DNA of 64,000 bases from Macrolepiota albuminosa (Eukaryota; Basidiomycota; Agaricomycetes; Agaricales; Agaricaceae): the NCBI GenBank assembly GCA_027475525.1, contig JAMWFC010000113.1, positions 248,001 through 312,000 of the forward strand. The letters run 5' to 3'. Positions within the stretch are counted from its first letter, which is position 1. Every line of letters starts with the position of its first letter. A program made the position numbers and the translations under genes. Under the pieces are notes generated by a model. That model made no database searches. It was not told where the DNA came from and saw nothing but the letters and a program-made list of their open reading frames with translations. Of this stretch, positions 33,201 through 44,258 are shown one piece after another.

Positions 33201-36200
33201 GACCACGAAGATGACTTTGATCTCGCTCTAAGGACACCATTGCCTGAGGACCATGAAGACGATTTTAGTCTCGCTCTGAGGACACCGCTGCCTGAAGACC
33301 ACGAAGATGATTTCGATCTCGCTTTAAGGACACCACTACCTGATGTTGACGAACGCGAGTTGGATTTTGTGCTTTGCACACCGCTTCCTGAGGATCACGA
33401 GGATGACTTTGATCTCGCTTTAAGGACACCATTGCCTGAGGACTTGTGCTTTGCACACCGCTTCCTGAGGATCACGAGGATGACTTTGATCTCGCTTTAA
33501 GGACACCATTGCCTGAGGACCATGAAGACGATTTTAATCTTGCTCTGTGGACACCGTTACCTGAAGATCACGAGGATGACTTTGATCTGGCTCCGAGAAC
33601 ACCACTGCCTGACGTCGATGACCGAGAATTCGATCTTGTGCTTTGCACGCCGCTTCCTGAGGATCACGAGGATGACTTTGGTCTGGCTCTAAGGACACCG
33701 CTACCTGACGTCGACGAACGCGAGTTTGGTCTTCCTCTGTGTACTGAGGATGATTTCGATCTCGCTCTGAGGACACCGCTGCCTGAGGATCATGAAGACG
33801 ACTTCAATCTTGCCCTCTGGACACCGTTACCTGAGGATCACGAGGATGACTTTGATCTGGCTCTGAGAACGCCTCTGCCTGAGGATCACGAGGATGATTT
33901 CAATATGTCGCTATGGGTCCCACTGCCTGACGTCGATGATCGGGAATTTGATGACGTGCTTTACACACTGCCTGAAGATCGTGAGGATGATTTCGCTCTT
34001 GCACTCCGTACCCCTTTACCAGAGGACCATGAGGATGATTTTAATCTTGCTCTGTCGACACCGCTGCCTGAGGATCATGAGGATGACTTTAATCTTGCTC
34101 TCTCTTCACCGTTGTCTGATGTCGACGAGCGGGAGTTTGATATAGTATTCTGTACACCGCAACCGGAGGATCACGAGGATGACTTTGATCTCGCTTTAAG
34201 GACACCATTGCCTGAGGACCATGAAGACGATTTTAATCTTGCTCTGTGGACACCGTTACCTGAAGATCACGAGGATGACTTTGATCTGGCTCCGAGAACA
34301 CCACTGCCTGACGTCGATGACCGAGAATTCGATCTTGTGCTTTGCACGCCGCTTCCTGAGGATCACGAGGATGACTTTGGTCTGGCTCTAAGGACACCGC
34401 TACCTGACGTCGACGAACGCGAGTTTGGTCTTCCTCTGTGTACTGAGGATGATTTCGATCTCGCTCTGAGAACACCGCTGCCTGAAGACCACGAAGATGA
34501 TTTAGATCTCGCTCCAAGGACACCGTTACCTGAGGATCACGAGGATGACTTTGATCTCGCTCAACGAACGCCTCTGCCTGATATCGACGAACGCGAGTTG
34601 GATCTTGTGCTTTGCACACCGCTTCCTGAGGATCACGAGGATGACTTTGATCTCGCTTTAAGGACACCATTGCCTGAGGACCACGAGGATGATTTCGATC
34701 TCGCTCTAAGGACACCACTGCCTGAGGATCACGAAGATGACTTCAATATGTCGCTATGGGTCCCACTGCCTGACGTCGATGACCGGGAATTTGATCTTCC
34801 GCTGTGTACCCCGCTTCCTGATGACCGCGATGAGGACTTTGATCTGGCTCCAAGGATACCTCTGCCTGATGTTGATGAACGCGACTTGGATCTTGCGCTT
34901 TGCACGCCGCTTTCTGAAGATCATGATGCTGATTTTAATCTCGCTCTACGGACGCCTCTGCCTGACGTCGATGACCGGGAGTTTGATCTTTTCCTGTGTG
35001 CCCACCTTGAGGATCATGAAGATGATTTCAATCTCGCACTCCGTACCCTAATACCGGAGGACTGTGAAAAAGATGACTTTGATCTGGCTCTGAGATCATC
35101 CTTGCCTGAAGACCACGAAGACAAAGTTGATCTCGCTCTAAGAACACCTCTGCCCGACGTCAATGAACGTGAGTTTGAGCTCGCGCTGTGTACACCGCTT
35201 CCTGAGGATGATGAAGATGACTTCGATCTCGCTCTAAGAACACCATTGCCTGATGTTGACGACCGGGAGTTTGATCTTGCGCTTTGTACACCACTACCGG
35301 AGGATCATGAAGAAGACTTTAATCTCGCTCTCAGGACACCTCTGCCCGATGTCGATGACCGGGAGTTTGATCCTCCGTTGTGTATGCCGCTCCCTGAAGA
35401 CCACGAAGATGACTTCAAAGTTGCTATGTGAGTGCCCCTTGCAGGCGTTGACGACAACGAATTTAATCTAGCGCTTTGCAGGTCCCTGTCCCAAGACCAT
35501 GATTTCGATCTTGCTCTAAAGACACCGCTTCCTGAAGATCATGAAGATGACTTTAACATGGCTCTATGGGTTCCGCTGCCTGATGTTGACGAACGCAAGT
35601 TTGATCTTCCTCTGTGTGCCGAGGATGATTTCGATCTCGCTCTGAAGACACCTCTTCCCGATGTTGACGAACGCGAGTCCGATCTTGCGCTTTGTTCACT
35701 ACTTACTGAAGACCACGATTATGACTTTGATCTCGCTCTACGAACGCCTCTGCCCGATGTCGATGACCGGGAATTAGATCTTGCACTTTGCACGCCGCTT
35801 CCTGAGGATCACGAAGATGATTTCGATCTCGCACTCCGTACCCATCTACCAGAGGACCATGAAGACGGCTTTGATCTTGCTCCCAAGGCACCATTGCCTG
35901 AAGATCATGAAGATAACTTCAATCTTGCTCTAAGGACACCTCTTCCTGACGTTGACGAGCATGAGTTTGATCTTGCACTCTGTGTACCACTCCCAGAGGA
36001 TGGCAAAGACGATTTTTCGACACCGCACGCTCCTGATGAACATGACATTTTCAACGTGCCAACAACAGCAGAGCATGCCCCCGTTGTTGCCAAACTCAGC
36101 ACGAGTATCATACGTGACATCTTCAACTTGCCAGCACTTGTACAAGATGCTCCAAGCATTACTCGCGAGGCAGTACCCTGGCAGCCTGGAACACCGTCTC

Positions 36201-38003
36201 CCGTATCCCACTCCCGTGCTCCCCTCAAGCAGCCGCCAACACCAACTACTAATCAGAACCAGCACTCTCCATTATTTATACCACGTCCACAACCCTGTTC
36301 CCGCGGACCTGTTTCTGTCAATACACCATTCGCGCCCAATCTCAGACCTGGTTTTTCATACCACGCACAGCCGGTTCAGCGACCCCCGGCGCCAGCTGCG
36401 AGATATCCCGGGGTCCCCGCACATTTACCTGTTTTGCCGATACCTCCACACTCATATCGGCCACCTCAGCCTCCACCTCCTCGACCACTACCTCCTCAAA
36501 CACTAGTCACAGGACATCCCGGGGTCTCCACACGTTTCCCCTCGTTGCCGATGCCTCCGCCACTACATCCACATCCTCATCCTCATCATCAACGACCTGA
36601 CACGGGATATCCTGTCTCTACACGTTTCCCCGCTTTGCCGATACCTCCACCATATCCACATCCACATCCTCAAACACCAGCCACCATATCCATCCCTCCA
36701 CCACATCAACCTCCACCACATCAACCACATCAACCTCAACCACCTCAACCACATCAACCTCAACCACATCAACCTCAACCACCACCTCCTCCTCAAACAC
36801 CAGCCGTGCGACATCCTGCCGTCTCCACATGTTTCCCTACTTTGCCGATATCCATGGCTCCCCCACATCCACCTCAACCGCCGCCGCCGCCGCCGCCACC
36901 ACCACCTTACCACATACCGCCGCACCCACCGCATTTCTTCTCTCCACAGGCACCCCCAATCCCCAATCCCAACATGTCCCTCAACGACTTCAGCTCAACA
37001 GTGCGCCCACAGTACCACAAAGCAGGTTTTCCCGCTTTGCCGATATCCATCCCACCACCACCGCCACCACCACCTCGACTACCACCAGCGGCATACCCCA
37101 TACCGCCACAGCCACCGCATATCTTCTCTCCACCGGTACACCCCAACCCCAACTTCAACATGAACCTCAATAACTCCAACTCCACGGCACGCCCGCCCTA
37201 CCATAACTCCAATGCACACACGACCATGAACCTCAACAACTCGATGGCGCGCCTGCACTACCACAGCCACAAACCCAATGCGAACATCAACGTGAACCTC
37301 AACAAGTCCACGACGCGCTCGCACTACCCCAACCAAAACGCAGGCACAATGACGCCATGTCCGTCACAGCAGCAGCGGCCGGGCCGAATGCTCACACGTG
37401 GCCAGCCGGCGCTTCGTGCAACGAGGTCAGATAGCCCCCCAAGGCCGATTGCGATCGTGCGCCCGTCTGCGTCGTTCGAGGAGCGCCATCGTATTGAGAC
37501 AGAGAAGGAAGCTGAGCGTGTGCGGCGGGAGCGGGAGGCAGCGAAGATTGAGCGGGAGAGGGTGAGGAATGAGGGGTGGAATAGGATCCAGGAGGAGAGG
37601 AAGGCGAGGAAGGAGGCGAGGGAGGCGGCGGAGAAGAGGAGGGAGGAGAGGAGGGAGAGGGAAAAGATGTGTTTGGTGCGTACCTATGAGAACTTCTTCT
37701 GTGGTTATGCTGATTTAGGTTTTGTGATAGGCGGAGGCAGCAGCTGTCAGTGATGCACAGATTGCGGGTTCTGGCTCTGTTGTCGAACCCTCCAGTTGCA
37801 CACTGAAAGCGAGCGCGGCACCGTTCATGCCGCGCCAAGTAGAGACTGAACGTAGCTGCCCGTGTATCGCTAGTGAGCAGCCGTGTCCCACTCCCCGGCC
37901 TTCGCGACCAAGAGCAGCGACGGGCTCGTCGTCCGAAAGGTATGCTTTGGATGCCCTTGGGATTCGGATCGACACGGGGTTGAGATCCTCGACGTCATTT
38001 TGA
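30259..38003 (+). CDS. Giant membrane-associated acidic-repeat protein
   Basis: No known family is recognised. Four exons: 30259-30553, 30607-35427, 35482-37675 and 37731-38003, with introns of 53, 54 and 55 nt. With one 77-bp duplication (33367-33520) removed the model is in frame for 2501 codons. The N-terminus MKLLPPLASRLRK is followed by hydrophobic helices at residues about 24-40 and 89-107. An Asp/Pro-rich stretch and two further hydrophobic segments (LLCWLAALCTALVESL; TFVVGAVLVNVCTLVC) come next. About 100 tandem copies of a 16-residue unit (PLPEDHEDDFDLALRT type) then fill 31225-36000. A Pro/His/Gln-rich region (36200-37340), an Arg/Glu coiled coil (37470-37675) and a Ser-rich tail close the protein. 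The gene at 58943-62962 shares this plan. Membrane attachment is inferred from hydrophobicity; function is unknown. The middle intron replaces repeat-like sequence containing a TGA. Confidence 0.75.
33367..33520. repeat. 77-bp tandem duplication that breaks the giant gene
   Basis: 33367-33443 equals 33444-33520 exactly. A 77-bp step does not fit the 48-bp coding period and shifts the frame. Deleting one copy joins two long open frames (ending 33500 and starting before 33446) into one. Confidence 0.95.
33469..34472 (+). repeat. About 305-bp internal segmental duplication, offset 699 bp
   Basis: 33469-33773 and 34168-34472 are almost identical, including rare features such as the truncated unit LPLCTEDDFDLAL. 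It shows multi-unit duplication within the array. Confidence 0.85.
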
Positions 38004-38681
38004 AAACGGTATCCGGGTGTGCATCTGAGTGGGGTTCTTGCGATATAGAGAAGTTAGATTTTTGTATCATATGTGTATAATAAATAGATGTAAAATAGAA
38101 TGACATACAATGGGTGTATAGTTGTGAGGCGACGAGCTATGAAGGCCAATGCGGTCGTTATGTAAGTACACTACCTTGCGTTCATTTAGAGCGTAATTGC
38201 ATCTGGATCGAAAGACCAGAGGTTTGAAGGTAAGTCATCATTCGCGAAAGGGAGAAACGAAAAGATGTGGAGGTAAGATACCAACCATAGGGTTGTGCTG
38301 AGGTACACTGGGCCTTGAACTTGTCTGGGCGAGGACGTGGAGCAAGTTAGAAAGAGAAAGATGGGTGGACAACCGGCGGCGCAGGATCTTATCATCACCT
38401 TTTGCTACAGAACGACATAAAGTCCAAGACGGATTTTCTTGTCCTTTTCCGGAAAGTTACCTTGTGGCTGATTGATGCAAGGAGGTTCATAAACTATGCA
38501 TCACCATTTGAACATGCCCTGGGCTCAGAAGATGATATTCTTGATCATCGGCATAATTGCAAGGCTTGTATGTATAATCATTACAATAACGCTGATGAAC
38601 TAAGGGCGATCTTGATCTAAAGCGCAGCTTGGAGTCGATGCTTCATCCTGCGAAGCAGTCGTGTGAGAGTCAAAAAGTCGC
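38004..38681. other. Non-coding stretch
   Basis: Converging 3' flanks of the giant gene (plus) and the DUF6534-type gene (minus). No feature recognised. Confidence 0.5.
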
Positions 38682-40331
38682 TCAGCTCGATCTATTAAAG
38701 AAACACACCGCAAAAGGTTCGAACGGACCCTCCTTCGTGATCCTGGTTTCGCGGAACACCTTTATTCTGTGTAACTCTCCCTGGCTCTCACTCCGCGTCT
38801 CGGTCGTCTGGCCAGAGGATGATTGCTGGCCTAATTTGACCTCGATTCCATTGGCGGTCGTTGATAACGTGCGGCTTCGTGAGAACATGTTTTTTGAGGA
38901 CATATAGATTCGATTGTTGAATACTGCTAGAAGAGTATTCGAATACCTTCAAGGACGTCAGGCGGTATATTGTTTATCAGGACAGGGAGGAACATACAAC
39001 TTTCCGAGTGCATATGCTCTAGAGGAATTTCAGAGCAAGTAAAGTGAGAAAAGTAGAGTAGGACTTACGGAGCCATGGAAAAACTAGGATTGTGCTACAA
39101 AGACCTTTAAAAAAACATAGGATTGGATTCGTAAAGATATGGCTTACTGGAATAGCGAGAAGACAGACGAGAACGGCGATGGCGACAGAAGCTAGATGGC
39201 ATAGTTGAGGTATGATGGCTACAATATTTAAATATGGTCACCATACCGGTCAATGTATTCGTCTCCACTGTCAGGCGCACAATACGTACCAAGATGTTGT
39301 TGGTCTGTTCGATCTCCCGCGTTCTTGAGCGCAGAAGCTGTGTTGTGAGAGTAAGAATGTAACATTAAAGAGGAAAGAAATGGCTACCAAAATGGTCATA
39401 ATCGATGCGATCAGTGTATCCGTCAAGGCACTTCCAGCGAGCCAGAGCTAGATGGCCTGTTCAACATCTACTATACCTCTTCCACTGAGGACTTACAGAT
39501 AGTTGCCATTTAAGAACGTCAAGGCGAGTCAAACTGCCAACCTGGAACGTCTGCGCAGATACTATAGTTTCGGTATTGACTGAACAAGGGTGGTTTGACA
39601 CGTACACCGATACCCGAAGCAAGTGCCCCTACAAGACTGACAACTGCAACCTGTATTTAAGAGGACAAATATCAAGTGATAATCGAAGTTCATAGAATAA
39701 AGGTTACTAACAAAGAAGACTGATAACGGCAACCACCATGATCTTTGAAGAACCCATATACGCCAACAGAAGAAGGTCTGTGCAGCGAAAGCGATGATAC
39801 CATCCAGCATTGGGGCATCAAAAGCAGAGATGAAAGGGTCGGAAAGCATCGTCAGGTTCCCATAACCCTTCGCGAACCAGTGGAATGCATCCGCCGTAGC
39901 AAGCACCGACTGGACTGTATCTAGAAGGAATGTTCCATAAACTAAATTTTAACTGGGGAATGAGATTGGATGACCACAATCGAACGAACCCTTACCCAGC
40001 ACTTTGATTTTTCCATTGTCTTCAGGGAAACACTGGTAATAAATATCTGAAGAATCGTCAATATCATATCAATGCACTGGAAAAATATCAATGACTCGCA
40101 GATTTGCATTACAAGAATACCATATAGGAACCAGTTGAGCATGATTCCAATAAGCTGCGAAGAAAAGCCAAGCCATTGATTATCAAAGGTCCAAACAAGC
40201 TGTGTTAGACCCTACCGGCGGACCCGCGCTACAGAAGGAATTTAGTCGTGTTGATGGTATGGATCATCATCAAGGACTCACATGGAAGCAATATCATGCG
40301 GAATGGGGGGTAGAGCGCCGACCTGAGGCAT
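38682..40331 (-). CDS. DUF6534-type seven-helix membrane protein
   Basis: A member of the large agaric family of multi-helix membrane proteins annotated as DUF6534, of unknown function. Start ATG at 40329-40331: MPQVGALPPIPHDIAS. A 13-nt micro-exon (CGCGGGTCCGCCG) then joins to give IAGPPLIGIMLNWFLYGIL, the typical first helix. Later blocks are IYYQCFPEDNGKIKVL, TVQSVLATADAFHWFA, GIIAFAAQTFFCWRIWVL, AVVSLVGALASGIGV, the conserved VRLTVETNTLTG, and the C-terminal SNTLLAVFNNRI, ending at 38682 after a Ser/Thr-rich tail. The gene has many short introns; I did not resolve the one after the first helix, so one exon junction remains uncertain. It seems intact. Its upstream 450 bp is duplicated at 26980-27330. 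Confidence 0.75.
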
Positions 40332-41283
40332 TGAATCCATACTTCAACGGCTTTCTTCTTGGAAGTCTTAGCTGATAATTGTTCAAGGTCGAGAAAAACA
40401 GTGGAGCCAGCAAAACAAAGTGGCGGCGGACATGTCTACAGAATATCATTTATTTATGACACAGCGCTATGTTAGCCGCTAGAAATTAGGCCAAATAATC
40501 CGGACTCGTGAACGAAACCTACTTATGTGACTTGGAGGTATAGCAAGACTAGCGGAGCAGCCTCAAAGTTTTCCAACTATCGTAATCAGGGGAGATAGGT
40601 CCGGAGGTTGTCCCTGAATGACAAATCCCTACATCTGGATATCTCTCACGTTTTGGAGCACGCGCCGAGAAATACAGCACTGACCTGTTATCTGCTAAAT
40701 TTCCGTTGTATTGTGGTGTCAGGAGTTTAAGCAATTTCTACTACGCAGCTCAAAGTAGTGGCGGGCTCAACTCATTCTATACTGCACCGACGAAACATTG
40801 AAAATAACGAGCAGAGCCAGGATTGAGTAACCTGTTTTGATTCCAAGACAGGTTGGCAGCGAGCTGGTTGTCCTCATTGTCAAGAGGCAGCCATGCCTCT
40901 ACATTAGAGACTAGGGAAATAGGAGGCATGAGTCACGTGGGTTCGGCTATGTCGCCTTAATATGTTTTTTTTCATTTTCTCTGTCACACCTCAGTTCGTT
41001 CCACATTAACCGTGCGCGACACTGAGGTGTGTATTTTACATTACTCATTACGTTATGTTACTTATATGAACTGTAAAGTTACATTGGATCTGTTCAGATC
41101 CCTGTCTACAGCACGTCAATTGTTGATACTCATAACCATACGAGACAGGGAAACGAGATGGAAAAGTGTTGTCACTTGATCGCGAAGACGTATTCCCGAT
41201 TGGTCCAAGGATGATCATCATATGAATGATAAGTTGCGCTATAGATTTGTGTGCTCGAAATCCACAAAACGACGTATTGGTGG
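40332..41283. other. Intergenic, includes duplicated upstream segment
   Basis: 40332-40775 is the 5' flank of the DUF6534-type gene and matches 26990-27330. The remainder is AT-rich with no recognised feature. Confidence 0.6.
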
Positions 41284-43168
41284 CTAGATGGGAACCGCAA
41301 CGACGGGTTCGTAGAAGTTACTTGGGGGGGTACTGCGTTTTGCACTGTCAATCCGCCACCCAGTACTCCGCAAAAGAGTGTCCAGGTGCCCGATCGTTCT
41401 CTCTTGGGAATTCAACCAGACCATCATCTGTACAGTCCGTAAGATTTCATGCCAGAAAGCCTGACTCAAATCACACACCGCAATGTCGAAACAATAAGGC
41501 GTCGCATTTGCCGCGCCGTAATTGGGTAAGAGAGGTGCTGGGGCTTCCTTGTAACCAGAACTGAAGCCTGATTCAGTGATAGGATCATGACAGGCATAGG
41601 CAATGATGCCGTCGATTACTACAAGTTTTGTCTCGGGGGTTGCGACAGCACGAAGTTCCTTGAGAATACGAGCACAGTACGGGTCCGACCAATCGTGCAG
41701 AATTTGCTTGAGGATGAACACGGAAGCGTTGGTCACGGGTTGCGGGGTGAAGAAGTCGTGGGCTGTGTACGCATAAACCTAGGATTCAATCGGAAAATGG
41801 AAGACACGATACTTACGCGCAAAAGAAAGCCTGCCGGTATCAATAATTTCAGAATTTTCCTTGCTCCAATACTGAAAACGCCATGTCATCGACCATTCTG
41901 AAGGGATAAATCACGACGCACCGCTGTTGCTTCCGCGCATACTAACGGGAGATCCTGTACGACAAATTTAAGATGATCGTTCTTCTGTGCAACCGCGAGA
42001 GAAGATGTCCCAATTCCACCCCCGACATCGACAACAATCGATCCTCCGGGAAGGACTTGCCAGTCAAGCACTGGGACCTCGATATTAGTATTTTCATGCA
42101 TATTTTCAGTCAAGACGGACCGTCATCCAAGAGATCAGAAGGTTGCATTTGTGCGACACCGTGCATAGAAATGGTAAATCGACGACGACGGTATTTCTGT
42201 TCTTTTGTCTCATACCAACGCCAGATGGGAATATCCACATTGAAGGCACGATTGAAAGGAGCGTGATTTGGTTCTTCGGAGCGGCACGTGACAGGGTCCT
42301 TCATGTTTTCAAGGAGCTGCGACGAAAATTTGGCACTATCGCCAACGCTGAAGGCCTATTAAAGATGCTCATAAAATCGGATGATAGAGCTTACTGTACC
42401 TCCATGAGAGCCACGAGTCCTGATGTACCTTCATATTTGTCTTCTGGACTTGAGCGGGTATGACAATCTTGTCCTGAACATAGAAAGGTAACGTCTACCT
42501 CTTAAGGATGTCTGCGACGGATTTTCCGGTGTCCATGACAGTGGATATCCTCGTGTTGGTGAAGACATCAGGGGTGACCTCTTTATAGCAATGATCTAAT
42601 GCTAATATACGAAGTAACCTGCCTGATAGCCGAAGTGGATTATCAGAATCCTAATCTTTGAGTTCTGTAGAAAGGACTCGCCGAGTTTCTTGTCATCTAC
42701 ATTGCATATCTTTGCAATATTGTCAATGTGCAATCCCTGTCGGCGTCGGAATATATACACTACACATGAACGGGGACAACAAGCGAAAGTAGCGCACCTG
42801 TGGGCCTGCTTCTCGCAAGATTTCTGTCACATTAAGCTCCAGTGCGGTGCGCAGTGCAGCACTCTTTAAGTGCTATACTCAAGAGATTTCATTGACTGGA
42901 CAATATCAAAGATTTGAAGACACACCCCGAATACAAGGCTCATCAATGACGTATGAGGTGGGAGTACACGCGCTGCAAGCTGCAGTGCAGAGGCGGCGAT
43001 GATATTTATTGCATCTATTGCGACCTGGCTTGCTCGAAACGCTTCCGATTGTGGTGTCAATGGTTGGGTTGGATCGGGAAAGGGTGTATTGCAGTCATCA
43101 CACGCTTGGAGCAACGTTGATACGGAGGAAGCGATCAAGTCCGAGAGCTGTCGGATTTCGGCGGCCAT
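41284..43168 (-). CDS. SAM-dependent O-methyltransferase (family 2)
   Basis: A plant/fungal-type O-methyltransferase that would transfer a methyl group from S-adenosylmethionine to a hydroxyl of an unknown, probably secondary-metabolite, substrate. The N-terminal dimerisation half runs from MAAEIRQLSDLIAS through LRTALELNVTEILREAGPQ, GLHIDNIAKICNVDDKKL and VTPDVFTNTRIS. The catalytic half has YRRRRFTISMHGVAQ, the SAM-binding glycine motif VVDVGGGIGTSSLAV, LKFVVQDLP, and FILKQILHDWSDPYC with the usual catalytic His-Asp pair. It ends PVVAVPI. About nine short introns join in frame. One, 42623-42681, appears to be GC-AG (GCGAGT donor) and another has a TACTAAT branch site. No lesion is seen. No biosynthetic cluster partners are visible in the window. 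Confidence 0.9.
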
Positions 43169-43633
43169 AGAGTTAGATTAGCAGTTTTCTCGACGAGAGG
43201 GCTCAAGAGCAGGGTCAACGGAAGACTCGGGAGACTCCTGACTTTTAAATATTTGCGCACTACAAAGAACCGACAGAAGTTCCTGGTCTGCCGTGGGTAA
43301 GCCTGACATATGGACTTGTAGAACCTGACAGTTGATGTAGAATCTGACTTTAGGACTAGACTGGAATTTCGCGCAAGCGAGATTATCCCTATTTGTCAAG
43401 TCAAGCACAAGAAAAAAGTCATGAGACCAAGCCATGAAGCTATGATAAAATGTAATAGGACGTCAGGAAGTGAGCCGTGAGACCACATCAGTTCCAAGGT
43501 AGCCACAGTAGATATAAGCATGAGGACGCAGAAACAGTCAGTATGCACTGAAGTCGAAGTAAAATTAAATCATGTCCTTCTTAGGCTGGAGGTTAGTAAT
43601 CACCTCTGTTAGATTACTCCATGACCTGGTGCT
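43169..43633. other. Intergenic stretch upstream of the methyltransferase
   Basis: A minus-strand open frame at 43178-43435 (MAWSHDFFLVLDLTN) resembles nothing known to me and is not called as a gene. Confidence 0.4.
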
Positions 43634-43867
43634 TGAATTCTCACGATTCTTACGCAACAAAACAGTATAAAGTATTCAATGTTTGAGTCTTTCGGTTGTC
43701 ATTAACTCATACCTTTTGCCAAGAATGGTTTTACCTCCAAACGTCATGTCGGATGGTTGGACGAGACAACTTCAAGTTATCCACCATGTTAAGTTTTCAA
43801 GTCTTTAGGCTTATTATTAGTACTTGCTTGTGCGTGGCTCAAGCTCAGTATCTGGTTGTCGGCCTTG

Positions 43868-44066
43868 TGTAAGCGTACCGCTTACAAGCGGATAAGGGGC
43901 TGGGATCGAAGGGGATTAGGGATTCGATCGGAGGAGGTTTCAAACCTTATTACAATCGGGTATAAATAGGGGGTGGTAGTAGGTGTATCGGTAGAAAATC
44001 TTCCAATACATTCCGTTTCAGTTAATGCGCGCGTCTCAGTGAAGACAGATGTACTATCTGCTTACA
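43868..44066. mobile_element. Solo LTR with 5-bp target-site duplication
   Basis: A 199-bp insertion present in copy A and absent from the matching site in copy B. It begins TGTAAGC and ends GCTTACA (perfect 7-bp inverted ends, TG...CA). It is flanked by CCTTG at 43863-43867 and 44067-44071, and the empty site near 54060 has CCTTG once. An internal TATAAATAGGG could be its promoter. Confidence 0.92.
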
Positions 44067-44258
44067 CCTTGCTCAATACAACTGCGGTCATATGTGGCAT
44101 ATAGATGTATAATTTAGCCCTTCTTTCCTGTCACCTATTTTCTTTCAACTTCCCTGCGTGCTGTAGAAAAGCTGTGATACTGTCGACGTCCCGCCAATGA
44201 TGTTAACACTGCGTTTTGATTATAGGGTCTTGAAGACCGTCACAATATATATATTGAA

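Larger units (their letters stand above)
31225..36000 (+). repeat. 48-bp coding repeat array, about 100 units
   Basis: Units encode 16 residues in two forms. Form A reads PLPEDHEDDFDLALRT. Form B reads PLPDVDDREFDLALCT and is nearly always followed by Cys where A has Arg, Trp or Lys. B units are interspersed every few A units and become more regular toward the 3' end. Units of 15, 17 or 18 residues and truncated units also occur. The number is estimated from span divided by 48. Confidence 0.95.

Noticed and set aside
31175..33379. Long minus-strand open frames rich in Ser across the giant repeat
   Set aside because: They are antisense reflections of the codon pattern of the 48-bp repeats and have no independent start or splice logic.
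31225..36000. The giant repeat array as a CRISPR array or satellite
   Set aside because: Units are contiguous, keep a reading frame over kilobases and are flanked by coding exons with introns.
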